This document shows positions 22,100 through 34,116 of a stretch of DNA of 64,000 nt, one piece after another (the stretch's first letter is position 1; each line of letters opens with the position of its first letter). Source of the DNA: Catenaria anguillulae PL171 (lineage: Eukaryota > Blastocladiomycota > Blastocladiomycetes > Blastocladiales > Catenariaceae); NCBI GenBank assembly GCA_002102555.1, contig MCFL01000005.1, positions 744,001-808,000 on the forward strand, written 5' to 3'. Both the position numbers and the translations under genes were made by a program. A model generated the notes under the pieces. The model was not told where the DNA came from. It saw only the letters and a program-made list of their open reading frames with translations, and did no database searches.

Positions 22100-23668
22100 G
22101 TTGTAGAGTGTGTAAGTGGTCGAAGAGTGTATAGTACAGGGATCTTGGCGTATCGAACGCGGAACTTGGTCAGGTCTTGAAGGAAGGAGATATCGTAACC
22201 GTCTGAAGGTTGGTTTGGATGGAGGTGCTGAATGGTAGAGGAATCGACCGACCAGGCCGCTGGGCCGCTTTATATCTGTCGCTTCACTCATATGTGTCAA
22301 GATGGACAGTTGGAGCAGCCTGAGTACTCCTTGCGCTGTGAGCACTAGTCTGCTCCATCTCTGCAACTCGTTGCACTGGCAGGGTAGTGGCAGTCAGCTG
22401 CGAGCCGCAGCGACAAGGGTGAAGCGGCCAGGATATTACAGGGAAGAACTGAAGAATGAATCCTGAGGATATTCATACCCATCTGTTCCATTGTTTTCTG
22501 GAAGTAGTCTGCCATACATACTTACCGCAGCAGCACGATGACGAATGTAGCTGGAAACGTACCTGATCGTTATGAGACTGGCGCTTTGCTCTATGTAGCT
22601 GCGTGAGACAAACAACGGCATTCATGAACTGGACTCGCATCACTTTGCTCGGCCGCAGCTGGTTGATTTTGGACACGAATGTGCAACGGCTGCGTACATT
22701 GCGAACAACCTGGCTCGTAATTTCTCGTCATTCTATCTTCCCGCTCTCACAAAGGAAGCCGCATGGCAACCACAACACGTGAGTGGATTCATGAACAGCC
22801 CAGACGCGTTTTCTTAGCCGCTCCGTGACACCCTTGGCTTGACGTGAATGAAGACACACCATCATGTTTGGCGGCTTGACATTGGCAATGTATACGCACA
22901 TTCATGAAATGACCACTGAAGCTCATTGACCCAAATTTGCCCGAGACCGCCTACTTTCAACTACGACCAACAGGGAGCTCAAGACTGTCTCTGGCGCAGT
23001 CGCGCGCTCATGACTGCTGTGTCCTGCCAACTTGGAAATGGATCGGATTGGTGGCCATTGTCCGTACACCAATGATTCAATGTCTTGATGTCTTGACTTG
23101 ATGCGAATCGAGACCCTGCCCATTGTCACCCAATCGGCCGCCACGGCACTCCATAGTTTTACCTCGTCTTCATTCAGCAGCACCAAAAAGCACGCGCCCC
23201 AGCCTTCAGCGTTCAGGCAGTCAGTGAGCGAGCCACCTCCCCGCACATCCTCAACGCTCACAACCTCCTCACAGTCCGTCGTCTGTCCTCGTTGCGAAAC
23301 CCACTTGCCTTGACTTCTCTTGGCAATTTGCACTTTGTACATGCTTACCGTCTGTCCGTCCCACTCCGACACGGCAAGACCCAGACCCAACTCGCTCTTA
23401 CCGTGACGTTCAAGTGACTCGCGCATCATTCTTACTTCACACGCAACGCTGGCCGGTGCCCATACAACTCATACAACTCCCGCAACCGTCAACCGTCAAC
23501 CGTCAACCTTCGGCCAAAGTCAAACGAGCGGCTGGTCTCTCGTTTCCAAGTGTCGTTCCATCCCACTCAACCAACCGCCTCGACGAGTGCCCCTTGCCCG
23601 TCCACCAGTGATTCCCTCCTTTTTCGACTTGCCCAGTTCCCCTCGTCACCTTCGTCTTCATATCCACC
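22100..23668. other. Divergent promoter region between secreted protein and NADPH oxidase
   Basis: About 1.57 kb with no supportable gene. The part next to the oxidase gene is C-rich and contains small tandem repeats: CATACAACT twice at 23461-23478 and AACCGTC three times at 23484-23508. Confidence 0.45.
23484..23508. repeat. AACCGTC tandem repeat upstream of NADPH oxidase
   Basis: Three perfect 7-bp units plus four further bases, about 160 bp upstream of the oxidase ATG. It may be promoter or 5' UTR. No known factor is assigned. Confidence 0.5.
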
Positions 23669-25391
23669 ATGAGCAGCAAGCAAGAAGCCGTTGTCGCCAC
23701 CCGGCTGACCGACACCAACATTGTTACCTCCAAACGCCGTGACACGTCCGGCTTTATGGTGCAGTGGAAAAACTGGTTTGTCAACGAGGGCACAAAGCGA
23801 TTCTGCTTTTTGCTCTTCCTTGCCTCACAGGTCTACCTCTTCTCCACAACCTTCATCTACTACACCTTCGGCACCGACTTCAAGGTCGTCATGACGCTCG
23901 TCGGCCGGGCATCGCCATCGCAAAGTCCGCCGCGGCGGCCCTCAATCTGGACTGTGGTATCATCCTGTTCCCCGTGTGCCGAACCATCATCTCACACCTG
24001 CGCATCACCTTCCTCAACAACATCATCCCCTTTGACAAGAACATCACGTTCCATCGCTACGTCGCCTACGCCATCGTCTTCTTTACCTGGGTCCACGCGA
24101 CCGCACACTACTGGAACTACCGCATGCTCGGCATTGCCACGTCGCACTCTGCAGAGTGGTATGCATACCTCTCTGGCCCAGGCCTCACGGGCCAAGTCTC
24201 GACTATCGCCCTGTTCCTCATGGCCACGTCAGCTGCCGAAGTCGTCCGCCGCGCGCACCACGAGATCTTTTGGTATACGCACCACTTGTTCCTCTTCTTC
24301 TTTGCCGGCTTGCTCCCGCACGGCGCCTTTTGCTTTGTCAAGGCCGACAAGCCGCCCATCTGTGCGGTTGGCGGCAGTTTCTGGAAGTACTTTGTGGGCG
24401 GCGGCGCCTTGTACATGATTGAGCGCGTTGTTCGTGAGCTCCGCGGGCGTCGCGAGACGTACATTTCCAAGGTCATTTACCATCCAGGTAAAGTGCTCGA
24501 GGTGCAAATCAAGAAACCGTCGGCCACCATGCGTGCCGGCCAATACATTTGGCTCAACTGCCCCGAAGTGTCGCCATTCCAGTGGCATCCGTTTACTCTG
24601 ACGGCCGCACCCATGGAGGGCTTCTTGTCGGTGCACATTCGCATTGTGGGCGATTGGACGGGGTCGTTTGCGCGCGCATGTGGCGTGTCGTTGACCGATG
24701 CGGACAAGGGACTCGAGGCCAAGGTCGGCCAGGCCGTGGACTTGCCGCGCATTATGGTCGACGGACCGTACGGTGCCGCGTCCGAGGATTGGATGAACTT
24801 TGAGGTCATCATGCTTGTAGGTGCCGGTATTGGTGTGACGCCGTTTGGGTCGATTCTCAAGACCATTTACTACCTCAAGACACAAGGTGGGCCAGGCTCA
24901 GAGCGGCTCGCACGGCTCAAGAAGGTTTACTTTGTTTGGGTGTGCCGTGAAACGGCCGCGTTCGAGTGGTTCCAGACGTTGCTCATGATGATTGAGAAAG
25001 AGTTGCCCGACCTGGTCGAGATCCATCACTACATGACCGGTGCCCTCAAGCCCGACCAAATCACCAATGTCATGATTCACGACACGTCCGTTGGCCGCGA
25101 CGCACTCACGGGACTCAACTCCATGACCTTCTACGGCCGCCCTTCCTGGGATGCCATCTTCACGGGGCTCAAGGTTTCGCATCCCGAGACAGATGTGGGC
25201 GTCTTCTTTTGTGGGCCAAAGGTCCTGTCCGAGACGCTGCATCGCATGTCCAACAAGCATACAGATAGCGGTGGCACCGGTGTTCGCTTCTACTACAAGT
25301 GCGTCTCATCTACCTGTCCTCTTCGCCTCGCTGTTCATCATGCTAATCTTTTGCCGCCTTTTTTTGCCCGTTTAGCAAGGAGAATTTCTAA
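23669..25391 (+). CDS. NADPH oxidase (NoxA/NoxB type)
   Basis: The protein transfers electrons from NADPH through FAD and two haems to oxygen across a membrane, making superoxide. It has an N-terminus of about 40 residues without EF-hands, so it is not NoxC type. Transmembrane helices follow with haem-ligand histidines in FHRYVAYAIVFFTWVHATAH and FWYTHHLF. The FAD site is HPFTLTAAP, with GPYG downstream. The NADPH sites are GAGIGVTPFGSILK and FCGP. A 77-nt intron (25299-25375) precedes a 16-nt last exon that completes the conserved C-terminus (NKENF, stop). One base is missing near 23907-23910: the family sequence GRGIAIAKSAAAALN requires CGGGGC where CGGGC is present. With it restored the length is about 548 residues, normal for fungal Nox. 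A literal reading breaks after residue 80. Confidence 0.92.
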
Positions 25392-26167
25392 ATGCTTGTC
25401 TCCGGCCGGCCCACATCCCTCGCGCTCCGTTCAGATGTCAATACCCTTGCGCTCCTGCCGAGCTACCAGTTCCAGGTGAATGTGGACAATGCCCAGGGCA
25501 TTCGATCTGTAGCTCCACTGGGTGTTGCTCCACCCCCCCAGCCCAGTATTGTGTTTTTGCTTGTTAGCCACATCTTTTCGTCTTGCTTTGAGCGCATCGG
25601 CCTCGACATTCATTTGACTCTCCCTTTTTTTTTGTCTGCGTCCCACTCGATTGCGCTGGCCGCGCTTTGTACATTCGTTTATACACCCCACTATTGCTTG
25701 CTCCTCCGTGCGTGACTTGTTGCCTCGCCCGCCGGACATGAGCCGTCGACATCCCATGCACTTGGCGGCCCTGTCACATTCCCCACAATCATAGATAGGT
25801 ACCGACACCAACCGACACTTGACTGCGAATGGCCCACGTGGTGGGAACACGGCCAGCTGTCGTCGGCATTCTCGGCTAAATCGCTCGACATTCACGCGCG
25901 ACAGTGAGATCACGCAAGGCTCGCAGCCAATGTTCCGCTTTCAACGTTAACCCATGTCTCTCTTTCTCTTTCTCTCGACATGATAAATACATACGTATGT
26001 ACATATGCCCCAACAATGTCATGAACCCCGTGAAAGTCTTGATAGAATTCTCCGCCGACCTCACCATAAACATACGCCCCAGACCCTCCGTCAACCAACC
26101 GGCAGTCTGACACACGCGACCACGCCTCCATCCCAGCCAGTCACCAGCGACCCATCCCGTTTTCAAA
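25392..26167. other. Intergenic, no gene seen
   Basis: About 780 bp between the oxidase and the serine hydrolase gene. Open frames overlap on both strands and show no family motif. Confidence 0.45.
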
Positions 26168-27503
26168 ATGGCGGAACCAACGTTTGTCAACATGTCGGTC
26201 CCGTTCCGAGATGATCCCGGGCACTTCGTTGCCGTGAAGGTGCGAGCGCAGTGTGTCGAAGCGCCGGACATGCTCCAGCATGCGGAGGTTTCCTGACTGT
26301 CTGTGCGTGTATACAGGTCTGGGGACAGCTCGATACAGCCGTTCGGACGTTTGTTGGGTGCCATGGATGGTACGGCGTCTCGTCTTTTAGCTAGGCGAAT
26401 TCCCTGAACCAGCCGCCTGACTTTGACTTGTGATTTTGTGATACTTCGCCGCCAAAAAGGCTCGACAATGCCAACACTTACGACTTGGTTGCACGGTACG
26501 TAGTTACAGCCTTCGAATGACCTCGGCCCGAGTTTGCGCACGCTGACTTGGCACTTGGCGGCGTTCACCCCACAGTGATCTCTTGAAGCAGCTCCCTGGC
26601 AGCGCATTTGTCAGTATCGACTTTTCCGGTCACGGGCGATCCAGTCATGCGGTCGGGGCGCACAAGTACAATGGCGCAACGGGTGGGTTTTGAATTGAAC
26701 CACATTACGTGCGCTGGGGGCGCGAACTAGACGACTGACTGACACATTGTTTTGTGCGATTAGGATACCTTTCGGACGTTCTTGCCGTTGTCGACTACTT
26801 CAAGATCGAGTCGTTTATTGCCATTGGCCACAGCATGGGTGGCGGCGTACTCACGGCCTTCTGCGGCATCTTTCCCGAGCGGTACGTGGTTTTTGCCTTG
26901 ACATGACGTGAGCCCCAATCAAGATCACTGACACCGTGACGTTATTGAACAGCGTGTCCAAGTTCATTTGCATCGAGAATATCGGACAACCCGATCACCC
27001 GCCCGACCGGATTCCATCCATGATGCGGGAATACTTTGACCGGCTTCGCCGCCGCCAACAAAAAACATCCGTGAAACCCATGTACCCAACAATTGACCTA
27101 GCCGTGCGTGCGCGCGCCAACGCGGCGCTCGCGATTCCCGAATCGGCCGCGCACTTGCTCGTGGAGCGTGGCCTTGAACCAATCTTCAACCCCGTGTCGG
27201 CAAGATCGAGCACACGTGGTCAACCGATCCGGCGTTGACGCTTGGGTGGCCGTGGACTATTTCCATTGATGTGGTCTTGTCGTTTTTGAAGGCGGTCGAG
27301 TGCCCGTGCTGTATGTGATTGGCGAGCAGGGGTACTTTGATTTGGACGCGCCGGCGGCCAAGCGGCGGTTGGCGGCGGTGAGGAAAAAGCGCGTGGTGGT
27401 TGTGCCAGGGGGCCATCATCCGCATTTGGAGCCCGAGGCGGCGCCCAAGGTGGTGAACGCCATTGTCGAGTTTGTGCGTGAACCAATGGTCGCCAAGTTG
27501 TGA
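26168..27503 (+). CDS. Serine hydrolase-like alpha/beta hydrolase (SERHL2-like)
   Basis: Six exons (26168-26239, 26317-26369, 26460-26495, 26576-26682, 26764-26881, 26953-27503) join with consistent phases, including a 36-nt exon. Family landmarks are VWG near the start, the oxyanion loop HGWLDNANTYD (split across two introns), FSGHGRSSH, and the nucleophile elbow AIGHSMGGGV with the catalytic serine. The late HPHLEPE-type region (PGGHHPHLEP) supplies the probable catalytic His. In the last exon two single G bases appear to be missing, near 27203 (GTCGGCAAG) and near 27298 (GAGTGCCC). Adding them restores NPVSGKIEHTWSTDP and VEVPVLYVIGEQGYF and gives 312 residues, close to human SERHL2 (314). 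The substrate is unknown. Confidence 0.88.
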
Positions 27504-27830
27504 GAGAGGGTTGAATTGGGTTGGAGAATACGTCAGCTTGTTCTTGCACGAATGTATGTCTCAATAATGAACAGAAATGGTGTACACGAAGATCAAAAAA
27601 GAACGGAAACTGCAAGCAAAAACGGGGACGAGAAAAATCAGGGTAGATGAGTCAAAAAGCGAAGAAGGAACCAAAAAAAAGTGCACCAAAGATCATGACA
27701 ACTTGTCGCGCAAAGAATAAATATGTGCAATGAGATAACACAAGGTGAGTGGAATTTAAAGGCAAAAGGAAGGGTATCGGTCAACTGTGTTGGTTAATCA
27801 AACACACACACGCACACAAGACGGGCGGGA
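27504..27830. other. Convergent 3' flanks
   Basis: About 330 bp of A-rich sequence lie between two converging genes. No gene is seen. Confidence 0.4.
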
Positions 27831-30800
27831 CTACTCAATGGCAACTGGCGAATCGGGAATGGTGATCACGTTGGGATTCATGGTCACCTTGCGTTCCGTC
27901 AACACCAGTCCCTTTTGAGCTAACGCCGACGGCGTGCGAGACGGAGTCTGCGGTGGCAGCCGGCCAATGCCCAGCCCCGTTCGGATGCGATCCGCAGCAG
28001 GCGTCACGAAGGCGCGCGTGAGCGACGAGGCGGCACTTGCTGGATTGGCCATGGGCATCGGCACTGGTCGCAAGGACGTGACGCTCGACAATTCGACGGG
28101 GATGCGGTGCCGTCTCACAGCGTGCGGGTCCGACACTGGCCGCAGTTGATCCAGACTCTCTTCGAGCTCCGTGATCTTGTCTCGTTGCGACTGCAAATCC
28201 CGGTTGGCCTTTGTCATTTGTTCCTTGAGGCGAATGTTCTCCTCCTTGAGCCGGCCAAGATAGTGGATCTTTTGCTGGGCGTTTTGATGACCGAGAAGGT
28301 TGGCGTTGACCGTGTGAAGCTCGTTCAATTCGCGTGCCTGCTCCTCGTGCGCCTCCTTGAACGCCGTCAGCTCGGCTACTTGATCCTCGAGGTCCGCATT
28401 GATTTGTTGCATGTCCTCGTATGCGTGCCGAAGGTCCGCCATGGCCTCCTCGAGTTGAATCGCATGCTCCTTGAGCTCGCGGTTACTCTCGGCAATGGCT
28501 TCGACTTGCTCCGACGACACGTTGTACTCAAGATCCCCCACCAAGTTGGCCAATTGGTTTTCGTGAATGACTTGGCTCGCGCGAAGCATGTCAAAGAGGC
28601 AATCGACGGCGGCGTTGCTATTGTTGATGCGGGGCGGCCGGGATCTTGGCTGCGACGAAGAGGCTAAATCCACGTCCATGTTTGAGGATTCGTCGTCTCG
28701 ATCGGCGTCAGACGAAGCGACCCAATAGAGCAACATCGACAGCGCCCAATCACGGTCCTGGCTAATAGCAAGCAACAGGGTATCCAACTGGGCCATGAAT
28801 GCCTTGACATCCTGGGTCTCAGTCCGCTGGTCGACAAACTGCTGAGCGTTGACTTGCAAAATGGCCGACAAGAGCGTGGCGAAATCCAATCCGACTTGAT
28901 GCTCGTACTCTTGCAATTCCTCGAGGTACTTTCCATAGCTCTTGACCCACGGGTTGTCTTGGACCGTCAAACGAGCACGCGCAACCTTGAGTTCGAGCTC
29001 CAAGTCTCGTGCGCGAGTTTCGATCGCCTTGGCCTTGGCCATGAGCTCCTGCACAACCTGCCGATAATGCTGGGCAACCTCCACCGCCTCTTGATGGCTG
29101 CTGTCCTCGGCCGTGCTGCGGGCGGCATCCAGCTCGTCTTGCATCTCAGCCAGCACGGTTTCGAGGTGTGCTTCGCGCAACGACCACTGCTCGAGATCCG
29201 ACGAGTGCGCGTCCGACATGGCGCGAATCTGCTTGCGTGTCGACTCGAGCTGCTCCTCGTGCTGCGTCGCCCGTGCGCGCATAGTCTGAACGATATCGGC
29301 GTGCTTCGCTTCAAAGTCAGCCGCCCGTTGTGCGGCGTCGTTCTTGGCGTGCACGGTTGCGTCCAGTTCGCCTTGTAGTGCTGAATCTGCGCCGTCAAGT
29401 CGACAATCTTGGCTTCAAGCTTGGACTGCAACTCGGTCGTCGACATGTTGGCGGCCGACAATTTGAACTGCGTGTCGTCAAGTTCGGCACGGGCGGCCGT
29501 CAGCTCGGCACCAACGCGACTCAACTCTTCAGTGACTTGGTGGTGCGCGCTGCGCACAGCCGCCAGCTCGTGTTGCGCCTGCTCCAAACCATCGGCGGCC
29601 CCGGCAAGCTCTTCCCGAACCTGTGCATGTGCTTGTAGCTCACGAGTCAAGTCAGCCTTGATGTCGTCAACTTCGGCCAGTGCCGCCGACACGGCGTCCT
29701 CAGCCGTCGTCTTTTCAGCGCGCATACGCTGAATGGTCGACCTTGCTGCTCCACCTCACTTGTACCTCGGCCAGACGTGACTCGAGGCTGTGCACCTCGG
29801 CCTTGAGCTCGCGCTCGGCCGATCCCGCCTTGGCCAAGGCGGCCCAAGACGCCTCCTCGACTGTTGACTTTTCCACCTGCAGCTTTTCGACCATGGCTTG
29901 CGCCTTATCGAGCTCGCCCTGCGTCGCTGCCAACCTTGACTCGAGATCCCGCGCGTCAGCCTCCAAGTCGGACACCTTGCCTTCAGCTGCCACGGCGGCA
30001 TCTTTGGCGTGCTGCAATTCGGCCTCCAAATCATGTGCCAGAGCTTTGGCAGCCTCGCCTTCCTCTTTCGCAGCACGCAACTCGGTTGCCAACTCGTTTG
30101 CCCATGCCTCGGCCGCCCCGCCTGCTTCCTTGGACACCAGAAGCTCGGCCGCCAACTGGTCCACCCGAGCTTGGGAAGCCACGCAGGCCTCCTTCGCGTT
30201 TCGTAACTCGTTCTGGAGCTCGCTCGCTCGAGCCTCAGCGGTCGCACATGCATCCTTGGCCACGCTCAACCAACTCCAATGTCTTGGCCGGCCGGTCACC
30301 TCTCTCAACTCGGACTCCGCATGCATCTTCTGCGCCCGGCATCGTGCACCTTTTCGTCCAAACTCGCCACCTCGGCCGCCAGTGCATCCTTTTGCGACTG
30401 CAGCTCCTGGCGAAGACGAGCAATACTGGCCGTCTTGGACGCGAGCTGTTCCTTGAGCTGCGTAACCTCGACTGCAAGCAAATTGGATCCGGCTTCGAGC
30501 TGCTTTGTGCGGGCGTCGGTTTGCGCGCGAAGGGCATCGAGGTCGCGCTGCAATTGGGTGCGCTGGGTCGTGACACTCGAGAGTTGGTCCGATGCTGACT
30601 GAAGCTTGGCGGCGTACTCTTCGGCAGCCTGGAGCGCATCGTTGGCCGCCGACTCGAGTTCTTTGATTTCGGCCGAGTGCGAGGACTCGAGACGGGCAAT
30701 TTGGCGGGCGGATTCCGATTCGACCTCTGCAAGGCGGGCTCCTGCGGCCACGAGTTCTTGTCGAGCGGTCTCAAGCTGGGACTCAAGCTGGCTGATGCGG

Positions 30801-33585
30801 TGTGCAGACCCGGACTGGGCCTCGTCGAGACGGATGCGGGCGGCGCCAAGCTCCTGGGTGGCGGCGTCGAGTCGAGTTTGCATTTCGTCCAATTGCAATT
30901 GCATATCGGACCGTGTCTTTTCGAGCTCGACGGCATGCGATTTGTGTAACTCGGCGACTTGCTCTTTCCACCTGGCCTGGGTGTCGGTCAAGTTCAGCTC
31001 GGCTGCGGTTTGCTCCTCTTCTCTGGCCTCCTTTTCCGCCGCGAGCTCACGAGCGAGGCGGTCACGGTTGGCCTCGGCATCTGCGAGCAACCTCGCGTGC
31101 TCTTGCTGCAACTGTGCGATCTGGTCTTGGTGCTCGGCGTGCAACTTGTCTTTGGTCTTTTGCAAGACTTCCAACTCGTCAAGCATGGCCACCTCCTGCC
31201 GCTGCATGTCAGACGATACGTCGTCCAGAGCGTTCTGTAATCCGCGAATCGTCTCGCTTTGCTGGTGGATGCGGTCTTGAGCCGCCGCAAGAGTTGATTC
31301 CAGCGCCTCGACCTTGGTATGTGCCTCGGCAAGCTGCGAGCCCAATTCTGTGCCACTGCGCCGGAGAACGTGCAATTCGCGTTCAACTTGCTCCAGCCGC
31401 GCACACGCCGTGGTGAGCTCGCCACGGACACGGGTCGTTTCCGCCGTTGCGGTACCAATACGAGCGTCGGCATCGGCCTCTACGGCAGCAACACGGTCGA
31501 GGGCTGTTGCGAGTTCGCCTTCCAGCTTGGCTTGCTGGGCGGACCAGGCGTCGCGAGTACCAGCAAACTCGGCCTGCAGCCGCTCTCGCTTCTGGCGTGC
31601 AGATTGCACCGCGGCTCGCAACCGTTCAATCTCGGCGTTCTGCTCGACCAGCTCGTCGTGTCGCTTCTCCAACTCGGACGTCGTTTCCTCGAGAAGCTGG
31701 TGGGCCTGGACGAGCCGCTCCGTGACCTTGTCATGCTTGGCGGTCCAATCTTGCACCTCTTCGCTGTGAAGCTGGCACAGCTGATCGAGCTCATCGGCGT
31801 GGTGCGCACGCACCGCCTCAATGTCGCCCGACGCCGCACGGCGTGCGTCGGCCATTTGAGCGTCGTGCTTGCGTTTAAGCTCGGCCAACTCTTGCGCGTG
31901 CGCCTCCTCGATCCGCGCCTTTTCTTTCTCCACCTCGCGCAAAGCGGCACCAACACGATCGCGAGCGGCGACCGCATCCTGGTGTTCCTGCGCATGTTTG
32001 GCCACCTCGGCCGTCCACCGCGCCCGCTCCGCGACCACATCGTCCTTCAACTTCGCCAACTGTGCGTCTGCGTGTGCCCTGTCCCTCTTGAGGGCCTCGA
32101 ACTCCTCCTTGGCCTGCTCCTTTTCACGCGCGACCCGATCCCGGAAATCAATAAACGCCGCCTGCAACTTTTCGCGATCGGCCTTGACCTTGCCAAACAA
32201 ATCACGGATCTCTTCCCGCTGGTCCGTGACCTGAGTGACCTGGGCGAGGGCCTCGTCCCTATTGTGTTTGACCTCGGCCATCTCCTCCTTGACGCGCGCC
32301 AGCTCTTGCTTGCTGACGTCGGCCTCGCGCTGTGCGGCATCCACCTGCTGCCTCAATGTCGCTTGAGTCGACAAGATGGCCGCCCGTTCCCTCCTCACCG
32401 CCGCCGCCGCCTCGCGCTCTGCAACCAGCGCGGCCTCCTTTGCCGCGGCCTCTTGGTGCGCGGCATCCAACTGCTTTTGCAGCGCCGCCATTTCCGCGCG
32501 CGCCTCGGCAACTTGTGCCACCAGCGCTGCCTTTTCGCGCTGCGCTTCCACGCCCGTAGCGTGCAAGGCGTCCCTTGTCGCGGCATGCTCGTTGCGCTCG
32601 GCGTCCAGTTCATTCAACACGTCGCCGAGCCGGTGCTCCTGGTCGAGAAACTCGCGCGCGGCCGACTCGAGCTCGATGGTTTGCTGGTCGACTTTGGACC
32701 GGACGCGCTTGAGTTCGGCAATGAGCGCGTCTCTTTCCTTTGTGACGGCATCGAGGCGCGCGCGTTGTTGCTTGTGCTCGTCTACGAGCGCCTCGGCGTT
32801 GCTCCGGACAAGCCGGCATTTTTCTTGAAGTTTGACATTGTCTTGGCGCAAGTGGTCGAGCTCGGCCAGTTGTGGTTGCAGGGATTGGAGTTGGGTCAAG
32901 AGCGAGTCACGATCGGCCGTCAGGCGTTTGAGGTCGGCGTCTTTGTTTTTGAGCGCGGATTGGGCATTGACGAGATCGAGTTTGACGCGCGCATGATCGG
33001 ATTTGAGTTTGTCGAGGTCCTTGGCTTTGGCTTGCAAGAGCGGAAGTTGCTTTTGTTGCGCGTCGAGAAGGTCGGCACGAGCAAATGCGCGGTCAAGCTG
33101 TTTGAAAAATAGAAGTCGGGGTGAGGTTGAATACTGAAGGCAATACTACGACCTGTGAGCGTACAGCTGTGCGACAAGTCTCCATTTCCTGCTTCAACTC
33201 CCGGATCTGCTTGTCCCGCTGTTGGACCGACGTTTGCAGCCGTGAGCGTTCCTGGGTGAGCTCCTTGATGCGGTTGCCCAGGTGCGAGTTGCGCTCGTGG
33301 GTAGCAATGACGTCCCGCTTGAGGACCTCTTCCATCTGGTCCCATTGAGTGCGAATGGCTTGCAGCTGAGAATGGGCGTGGTGGTGGTTACTTAAACAGC
33401 ATTCACTCCATGATTGGGCACCATTGACGATTAGTAGAAGGACAAACCTGTCGCTGAACATGGAGCGGTGGGTCCTCGGATTGCATCAAAGCTGGATCTT
33501 GACCGTCGCCTCCGTTGATGTCATCGGCACTGGATGAAGAGTGGGCGCCGTTCGGATCGCCACCGCCGAGGTATTGCGGGTCCAT
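27831..33585 (-). CDS. Giant coiled-coil protein with HMMR/RHAMM-like C-terminus
   Basis: The ATG is at 33585. Exon 1 (33585-33448) encodes an acidic leader, exon 2 is 33365-33165, and exon 3 starts at 33097. The two introns are 82 and 67 nt and in phase. The rest is about 1,750 residues of almost unbroken heptad coiled coil rich in Glu, Ala, Gln and Arg. It is interrupted by one less charged segment (FATLLSAILQVNAQQFVDQR to LSMLLYWVASS, about 28700-28890). Near the C-terminus (about 28220-28300) lies LLGHQNAQQKIHYLGRLKEE, the signature of the HMMR C-terminal domain also found in KIF15-type kinesins (GHQNxxQKI..xxKLKxEN). No motor domain is present. In animals this element binds centrosomes and spindle poles, and I infer the same. 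At least five single-base slips, plus one two-base slip, are needed (near 30335, 30290, 30265, 29740-29755 and 29370) to keep the coiled coil in frame. The stop is TAG. Confidence 0.8.
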
Positions 33586-34116
33586 GGCGGCGGCAAAAGC
33601 AATTCAAAGAAATTGAATCGGTAGAAATCGCGGGATAAGATACCCAGCGGAGTATTGCAGCGAGGGTGGCGAGCGGAAAAGTGAGGCGTGTGCTGGGTGG
33701 TGATCACCTTGGAGTGGTCGGATCACAGGCGGGGGGCGGACGAGTGAGCAGGATCGTAAAAATGCAATATGAATTGGGCCAAGTCAGGTGGGCAGTGTTT
33801 CATTCAAGCAAGTGCATGGACTGGTGTGGTGTTATTTGCGGCCGGGCGCCTGCATTTCCTCATGAATGGATTAGCTTCGAAGCAACGGTGCCGTCCACTT
33901 CGGCAGGCCGTTGGATCAAGGGCGGATCGGCGGTGCTCATTCCACCAGTCTTCTACCATTCTTCCTCCGCTCTTCCGCCAAAGGGCTCTCAACCGCTGGC
34001 TTGGCGCCAGAGGTGTCAGTTCCCCTGGTGTCAGCATGAAATTCTGTAATGCAAAGCTCTATGAATCATTCGATGCAATTTGGATAACTCCCTTGATCAT
34101 TTCATCCGCCGCCGCC
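33586..34116. promoter_or_regulatory. Divergent promoter, HMMR-like gene and CHMP2
   Basis: 530 bp separate two head-to-head start codons (33585 minus, 34117 plus). No third gene is seen, so both promoters lie here. No specific element was recognised. Confidence 0.45.

Noticed and set aside
23669-25391. NADPH oxidase as a pseudogene
   Set aside because: All catalytic motifs and the splice-completed KENF terminus are intact; one missing base in a G run fits the pattern seen in many neighbouring genes.
30606-33112. Long plus-strand open frames opposite the coiled-coil gene, up to about 600 codons
   Set aside because: They are mirror images of strongly biased Glu/Ala/Gln heptad codons; the minus-strand reading is a clear coiled coil with spliced exons.
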